The notes below the pieces were generated by a model that ran no database searches, was not told where the DNA came from, and was given only the letters and a program-made list of their open reading frames with translations. From Bacteroidales bacterium (GTDB taxonomy: Bacteria; Bacteroidota; Bacteroidia; Bacteroidales; UBA932): 64,000 nt of DNA. Shown one piece after another: positions 59,871-64,000 of this stretch (within the stretch, counting starts at the first letter, position 1; each line of letters opens with the position of its first letter). The position numbers were made by a program, and so were the translations under genes. The stretch is from assembly GCA_017454265.1 (NCBI GenBank), contig JAFTDJ010000021.1:1-64000 (forward strand), given 5' to 3'.

Positions 59871-61346
59871 TTATGTACGATTCTTTCTTATATCGTAATA
59901 CTCAAATCCCATTATTTCGGCGAAGGCCTCGAGCTGTGGGCGCCAGTCGCCGTCAGCGATGGCGAAATGCTGGGTTGATCCTATCTTCAGTATCTGCTCG
60001 AAGAGTTCCTTCACCGGCACCACCGGCCTGAAAATAGTGTGGCTGTAGGTTGCCAGGAGGTGCTTTTTGGTGCTCTGGGGAGTATCTTTTTCGGATAGGC
60101 TTTCCGCCTGGAAAGTAATCAGCTTGTAACGGCCGTCTTCTTCGTAAAGGCCGGCAACCGTCTTCATGCCCGGGCTGAACCGATACCAGGCGAAAGGCGC
60201 CCCGGCATATTTCCAGTTCGTCTTGGCAAAACGCACATCCCTGGAAATCACGACATTGTCCTGCCACTCGGGGTCGTTATGGTCGTTGGGGCCAGCGTGC
60301 CCGCCGGCAAAGGTACCGAAGTCGTCCTCGATATGGAACGGCTCAATGAAATTCACATTCTTTCCGCTCAACAGCTTGAGTATGTATGTAATCAGGCCGG
60401 CGCCTATGTCCGCTTCCGGCACCAGCACGCTCACGTTCTCGTTGAACCACCGGGGATAGAAACCGGCGCGGCATCCCGCGGTGCGGAATGTGGCCTGGTC
60501 TATGTCGTTATAAACGTAGCAGTCTATGTCGTTCTTCCGGGCGAGCTTCTTGATGGCCAGGGTCGCCTTGACGCAGCCTATGAACTTGTCGTACTCGACG
60601 TCAGGCATCATCTTGTACCTGGACGTGAGTTCATCCGCATATTCCTTCACCTCATCATCGGTAAGACTGTCTATTTCCGCCCCGTATTCGCTGTAGGGCA
60701 GGTAATGGATTTCCGGGCCTATCTTAGTAAACAGATCGTAGTTATCGATATACGTGCTCCACATCGCCTCGTTCATATTTGCCATGAGGCCTACATTGGA
60801 ATGACGCAGGATGCTGCGGGCTTTTGCGGCGTCGGCGTAAACTTTCATTTTTTCCGTCACTTCCTCTCTCGTCCCCAACACCGTATGCACGCCCTTGCGG
60901 GGCACCCGGCGCACGCTTCCGGAGCCCTCCAACGAGCCCACAAGCGTTCCGGCGCACAGATAATCCACGAAGTCGTCTTCGTCGAGCGTGGTCTCGAAGC
61001 TCATCCTCGGCTTGGCGACGTTCGCAAAGAAGACAGGCATGGGAGGACAGTCGCGCAGGAATCGTATCCAGGCGAAATCTTCGCTCCAACTCAGGAACTC
61101 GGCATACACGAAATCGACTTTCTCAGAGTAGAACAAATCCATCGCTTTCTGTGCATCCTCCCTCTCATACACGATACCCGGATCCACGAGCTCCAGAAAA
61201 TCCATAGTAGCCTTGATTTCCTTGACCGCTTTGTCTTTGCGTTCGCCGTATGTCCCTCTCACCGGACCGCTCAGGTTCTTGAAACGGGGAGAGGCTATGA
61301 GGAGCAATCCCGCCTTGGGTCTGCGAAGTTTATCTTTTGCTTGCAT
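59871..61346 (-). CDS. L-fucose/L-arabinose isomerase-like protein
   Basis: A 491-residue protein of the fucose/arabinose isomerase superfamily: an N-terminal alpha/beta domain (AGLLLIASPRF, VDFVYAEFLSW), a central ALRYGEN-like region (SVLVPEADIGAGLITYIL with a metal Glu) and a C-terminal beta domain (GSTQHFAIADGDW). It would convert an aldose to a ketose. The substrate is uncertain; fucose, arabinose and related sugars are candidates. It follows the transporter by 3 bases. Confidence 0.75.
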   Translation of the reverse strand: MQAKDKLRRPKAGLLLIASPRFKNLSGPVRGTYGERKDKAVKEIKATMDFLELVDPGIVYEREDAQKAMDLFYSEKVDFVYAEFLSWSEDFAWIRFLRDCPPMPVFFANVAKPRMSFETTLDEDDFVDYLCAGTLVGSLEGSGSVRRVPRKGVHTVLGTREEVTEKMKVYADAAKARSILRHSNVGLMANMNEAMWSTYIDNYDLFTKIGPEIHYLPYSEYGAEIDSLTDDEVKEYADELTSRYKMMPDVEYDKFIGCVKATLAIKKLARKNDIDCYVYNDIDQATFRTAGCRAGFYPRWFNENVSVLVPEADIGAGLITYILKLLSGKNVNFIEPFHIEDDFGTFAGGHAGPNDHNDPEWQDNVVISRDVRFAKTNWKYAGAPFAWYRFSPGMKTVAGLYEEDGRYKLITFQAESLSEKDTPQSTKKHLLATYSHTIFRPVVPVKELFEQILKIGSTQHFAIADGDWRPQLEAFAEIMGFEYYDIRKNRT

Positions 61347-61349
61347 GTT

Positions 61350-62591
61350 TTAGTGTAGTTTATTATAGTCTTTCTGGTAATTTGTATTTGCAACTATGAG
61401 CATAAGTATGCCGCACACTATCCAAATGACGGCAAGTATGGGAAAAGTCCGCGACAGCGAACCCATGCTTTCCTTGAGCGCCCCCAGGATAACCGGAGCC
61501 AGCGCGCCCACTGCGAATCCCGTCATTATCATTGCGCTTGAGCAGCTTGCGTGCAGGCGGGGCGGGGTGACGTCGTACAGTACGGAGTAGGTGTTGGCAT
61601 CGAAGAAAGCGCGGAAGAAGCCCCAGCCGGCGAAACTCGCGTAAAGCAGCCAACGGGCGGGGTGGCCTCCCATCATGAAGAGAAAAACGGCACCTCCCAG
61701 AAGACCTGCTGCCTGGAGCTGCATGCGGCTCTTATGGCTGCGGGCGGCGAGCTTGTCGGAAAGGGTACCGGCGAGCAGCACTCCGATGAAGGCAGCCACG
61801 TATGTCCAGAACATGGAGTTGAAACCTGCAGCAGCCTGATTCATATCGAATTCCTCCTGAAGGTAGGCGGGTACCCATGTCATGTAGCCTGTGATGACGA
61901 ATATCAGGCCGCTGAAGCCTATGGTGAGCATAAGGGCCGTGGGGGTGGTAAAGACAGTCTTGAATCCTTCGAAGAAACCGGGCCTGGAGAGATCCTTCGG
62001 CGACGAAGAATCTCCACCCGCCGGGTAATCCTTCAGCCGTACAATCATAAGTATGCCCCAGACTATGCCGACGGCGCCGAAAATGATGAAAGAGTACTGC
62101 CAGCCCAGTTTGTCCGCAATCAGACCGGCAAGCCACCCCGCCAGAATCACACCAACGTAATAGGCCGTCTGGTGGATCGACATGGCGCGTGCACGCGTGC
62201 CGGTGTGATACTGCCCGAGAAGCGAATAGTTGGCCGGGCCGAAAAAGGCCTCGCCGCCTCCGGTAGCAACGGAGCGGAGGACTATAAGCCACATGAAGCT
62301 GGTCGCAAGACCTGTGAACATCGTGGCGACGCTCCAGAACAATATGCTCAGCGTAGTCACCCACTTGCGGGAGAAACGGTCACCGGCCCAACCGCCGACG
62401 GGCACCATGGCGGCGTAAAACAAGTTGAAAATAGTGGCTATAAGGCCTACGGAGGTATCGGTAAGCTGAAGGGCGTCCCTGATTGCAGGGAGAACCGTAT
62501 TGAAGACCTGCCTATCGCCCTGGTTGAGCAAATATGCCATCCAAAGCAAGAACAAAACTTCCCATTTATACCATTTTGCTGACACTTTCAT
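61350..62591 (-). CDS. MFS sugar/organic-anion transporter
   Basis: A 413-residue, 12-segment major facilitator protein. Starting at MKVSAKWYKWEVLFLLW it shows AYLLNQGDRQVFNTVLPAI and GWAGDRFSRKWVTT (the loop 2-3 motif), as in the anion:cation symporter group that carries hexuronates and other sugar acids. It is the first gene of the catabolic operon, so it probably imports the substrate. An operator copy lies between its promoter and start codon. Confidence 0.82.
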   Translation of the reverse strand: MKVSAKWYKWEVLFLLWMAYLLNQGDRQVFNTVLPAIRDALQLTDTSVGLIATIFNLFYAAMVPVGGWAGDRFSRKWVTTLSILFWSVATMFTGLATSFMWLIVLRSVATGGGEAFFGPANYSLLGQYHTGTRARAMSIHQTAYYVGVILAGWLAGLIADKLGWQYSFIIFGAVGIVWGILMIVRLKDYPAGGDSSSPKDLSRPGFFEGFKTVFTTPTALMLTIGFSGLIFVITGYMTWVPAYLQEEFDMNQAAAGFNSMFWTYVAAFIGVLLAGTLSDKLAARSHKSRMQLQAAGLLGGAVFLFMMGGHPARWLLYASFAGWGFFRAFFDANTYSVLYDVTPPRLHASCSSAMIMTGFAVGALAPVILGALKESMGSLSRTFPILAVIWIVCGILMLIVANTNYQKDYNKLH

Positions 62592-62597
62592 CTTTAA

Positions 62598-62614
62598 CTG
62601 TGGTATGCTGTGGT
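62598..62614 (-). promoter_or_regulatory. Operator copy 1 (transporter side)
   Basis: CTGTGGTATGCTGTGGT contains two CTGTGGT units 10 bases apart, one helical turn. It lies between the MFS start codon and a candidate minus-strand -7 element (CACTTTTG, 62621-62628), i.e. at or just past the transcription start, a position suited to repression. Confidence 0.65.
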
Positions 62615-62659
62615 GTGATGCAAAAGTGAGAATTATTTTTGTGCTTTGCAAATTTTTCT

Positions 62660-62667
62660 TAATTTTG
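62660..62667 (+). promoter_or_regulatory. Promoter -7 element of the regulator operon
   Basis: TAATTTTG, directly followed by operator copy 2 and 40 bases before the small ORF at 62708. Confidence 0.55.
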
Positions 62668-62668
62668 A

Positions 62669-62685
62669 ACCACAGCACACCACAG
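62669..62685 (+). promoter_or_regulatory. Operator copy 2 (regulator side)
   Basis: ACCACAGCACACCACAG is the reverse complement of operator copy 1 with one mismatch. It sits directly after the TAATTTTG element of the regulator operon. The mirrored placement suggests that one protein, most likely the GntR regulator at 62812, represses both divergent transcripts. Confidence 0.65.
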
Positions 62686-62707
62686 ATAATAATCAATTTG
62701 TCACAAT

Positions 62708-62812
62708 ATGTCCAATACATTCAAGCTGAAAACTGAGTCTGAACTTGCAAAAAGCGGATTCCAGCGTTTCGAGCAACTGGAAGAATACAAGAAACAGAAA
62801 AAAACAAAATAA
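62708..62812 (+). CDS. Small ORF (34 residues) coupled to the GntR regulator
   Basis: ATG at 62708 opens MSNTFKLKTESELAKSGFQR... and ends at TAA 62810-62812, which overlaps the ATG of the regulator by one base (TAATG). The peptide is charged and helix-prone, with no signal peptide or membrane segment. The one-base overlap and codon use suggest a real, translationally coupled peptide. I recognise no family. It may only serve to control translation of the regulator. Confidence 0.5.
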   Translation: MSNTFKLKTESELAKSGFQRFEQLEEYKKQKKTK

Positions 62813-63837
62813 TGAAGTTCACTATAAACACCAACGGCAAGGACCCTATCTACAAACAGCTTGTAAACCAGGTTGAACGGGGTCTGCACAACGGGAAGCT
62901 GGCCGTAAACGAGCAGCTCCCGTCTATGAACGAGCTCGCAGCAGAGCTTCACATTTCAAGGGAGACGGCAAAGAAGGCCTACGGTATCCTCACGGAAAAA
63001 GGCTTGCTGCTGCCAAGGCAGGGCCGTGGTTTCTTTACTCAGGACCCTGCTTCCAGCTCCCGTTCCCAGGTGCTTGTCATATTCGACAAGTTCTCTGTTT
63101 ACAAGCAGATTCTTTTCAACGCCTTTGCTGAAAGGCTTGGCAAGAATGCGGAAATCACCATCCTCAACCACAACCAGAGCATAGACCTGTTCGAGTATTA
63201 CCTGGACAACAATCTGGACAGCTTCGACTACTACGTCGTGGCCCCCCACTTCCCGCTGAACACAAAGACACAGAAACGTGTAGAAAAGCAGCTCAACCGC
63301 ATACCATTCCGCAAAATGATAATGCTGGACCGCCTCCAGCCGGATATGAACGGGCACTTCGGGGCCGTCTATCAAGATTTCGAGAACGACGTTTATGAAG
63401 GTCTTTCCCAAGGCTTGAGCAGCGGAGGCAGGATAGAAAAGCTGCGTGTCATCACTTTGCCAAAGTCATTGTACGGTCCCCACATCCATAAAGGAATTGA
63501 GCGCTTTGCAGCCGACCACGATATTCCGGTAGAATTCCTGAGCGAAGCGCCGGACAACATAAAGCCTCATGACACCTTCCTTGTCCTGAATTCCCAGCTG
63601 GACGCCGGACTTGTGGGACTTGTACGCAAAATCAAGGCTTCGGGACTGCAGGTAGGACAAGATGTGAACATCATATCCTACAATGAGTTCGACATGAACG
63701 AGCTGGTCCTGGGAGGCCTCACCACAATATCTACGGACTTCCGAATGATGGGGCAGACAGCCGCAGAAATGATACTGAACCGCCAGATGCAAAAAGTCCA
63801 CTGCCCGTTCGGGATGTACAAACGAAGTACTTTTTAG
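62812..63837 (+). CDS. GntR family regulator with LacI-type sensor domain
   Basis: A 341-residue transcription factor. The N-terminal winged helix (1-75, DPIYKQLVNQVERGLHNGKL, LPSMNELAAELHISRETAKKAY) is of the GntR type; the rest (about 85-335) is a periplasmic-binding-like sugar sensor. This architecture is the same as the fucose regulator FucR of Bacteroides. It is divergent from the sugar operon, and two mirrored operators lie between. It most likely represses both until the sugar binds. Confidence 0.88.
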   Translation: MKFTINTNGKDPIYKQLVNQVERGLHNGKLAVNEQLPSMNELAAELHISRETAKKAYGILTEKGLLLPRQGRGFFTQDPASSSRSQVLVIFDKFSVYKQILFNAFAERLGKNAEITILNHNQSIDLFEYYLDNNLDSFDYYVVAPHFPLNTKTQKRVEKQLNRIPFRKMIMLDRLQPDMNGHFGAVYQDFENDVYEGLSQGLSSGGRIEKLRVITLPKSLYGPHIHKGIERFAADHDIPVEFLSEAPDNIKPHDTFLVLNSQLDAGLVGLVRKIKASGLQVGQDVNIISYNEFDMNELVLGGLTTISTDFRMMGQTAAEMILNRQMQKVHCPFGMYKRSTF

Positions 63838-63840
63838 ATA

Positions 63841-63960
63841 ATGACTGCAAAAAAATACCTGACACCGCGTATTGAAGAAACCGGCATAAACGAAGCCACC
63901 CTTTTTTGCGTTTCCCCCTCCTTTGCCGAGAAGAACTCACCGGCAAATTTTTTGCCCTGA
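63841..63960 (+). CDS. Small ORF (39 residues) after the regulator
   Basis: ATG three bases after the regulator's stop opens a frame beginning MTAKKYLTPRIEETGI and ending TGA at 63958-63960. The start (Lys-Lys-Tyr-x-x-Pro-x-Ile-Glu) resembles tiny proteins that are frequent in Bacteroidales and have no known function. The last 40 bases of the window (63961-64000) hold nothing I can identify. Confidence 0.4.
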   Translation: MTAKKYLTPRIEETGINEATLFCVSPSFAEKNSPANFLP

Positions 63961-64000
63961 ATTCGGTCTCTGCGTTTGGCTGGGGTGGTCTGTTTCCGCA

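Overview
The window comes from a chromosome of the phylum Bacteroidota, most likely a gut member of the Bacteroidales. The evidence is the repeated TAnnTTTG promoter element, the near absence of Shine-Dalgarno sequences, many lipobox lipoproteins, and genes typical of the group: a DUF4954 protein, a GntR/LacI-type sugar regulator, a serine-type sulfatase, a C11 peptidase and a GH127 remnant. A genus cannot be fixed from the sequence. Several nucleotide-synthesis proteins (PurL, PurC-1, PyrC, CarA, PyrK/PyrD) recall clostridial forms, which suggests old transfer or a deep lineage.

Layout. 0-5.4 kb: start of a SlyD-like gene, then a DUF1846-glmS-DUF4954 operon. 5.4-9.0 kb: an accessory patch with a Fic protein, a 5'-truncated surface-protein remnant and an AAA/DUF4143 ATPase under palindromic operators, ending at tRNA-Arg. 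9.0-20.3 kb: rplS, dnaJ-grpE, glpT plus a sulfatase, dsbD, DUF389, a YiiX-like lipoprotein, tdk, rsmI and a helix-hairpin-helix protein. 20.3-26.8 kb: guaA (ATP-pyrophosphatase part only), guaB, a C11 peptidase, a xer recombinase, an EEP-fold lipoprotein and folD. 26.7-38.1 kb: nine-gene purine operon purC1-E-L-C2-F-M-N-H-D on the minus strand. 38.2-47.7 kb: divergent pyrimidine operon pyrC-carA-carB-pyrK-pyrD-pyrF-pyrE-pyrB, preceded by an apparent leader-peptide attenuator. 47.7-55.9 kb: glpK-glpF, a glycerophosphodiesterase with an outer-membrane barrel, pgi, lpd, a degenerate priA and tRNA-Phe. 55.9-64 kb: a sugar-catabolic locus (transporter, fucose-isomerase-like, mannose-6-P-isomerase-like, ROK kinase, mutarotase-like, GH127 remnant) with a divergent GntR regulator flanked by two small ORFs.

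The most striking signal is that three glutamine-dependent enzymes of nucleotide synthesis have lost their glutaminase function. CarA has Gly and Gln in place of the catalytic Cys and His. PurF has Met in place of the N-terminal Cys and other amidotransferase residues are changed. GuaA has no amidotransferase domain. GlmS and PurL keep theirs intact. I infer that this organism feeds free ammonia into carbamoyl phosphate, phosphoribosylamine and GMP. Other points of note are the attenuator ahead of pyrC, a PyrB carrying only the zinc module of PyrI, a PriA with every helicase motif eroded, two dissimilar PurC proteins in one operon, and start codons lying a few bases after the -7 element, which implies leaderless mRNAs.
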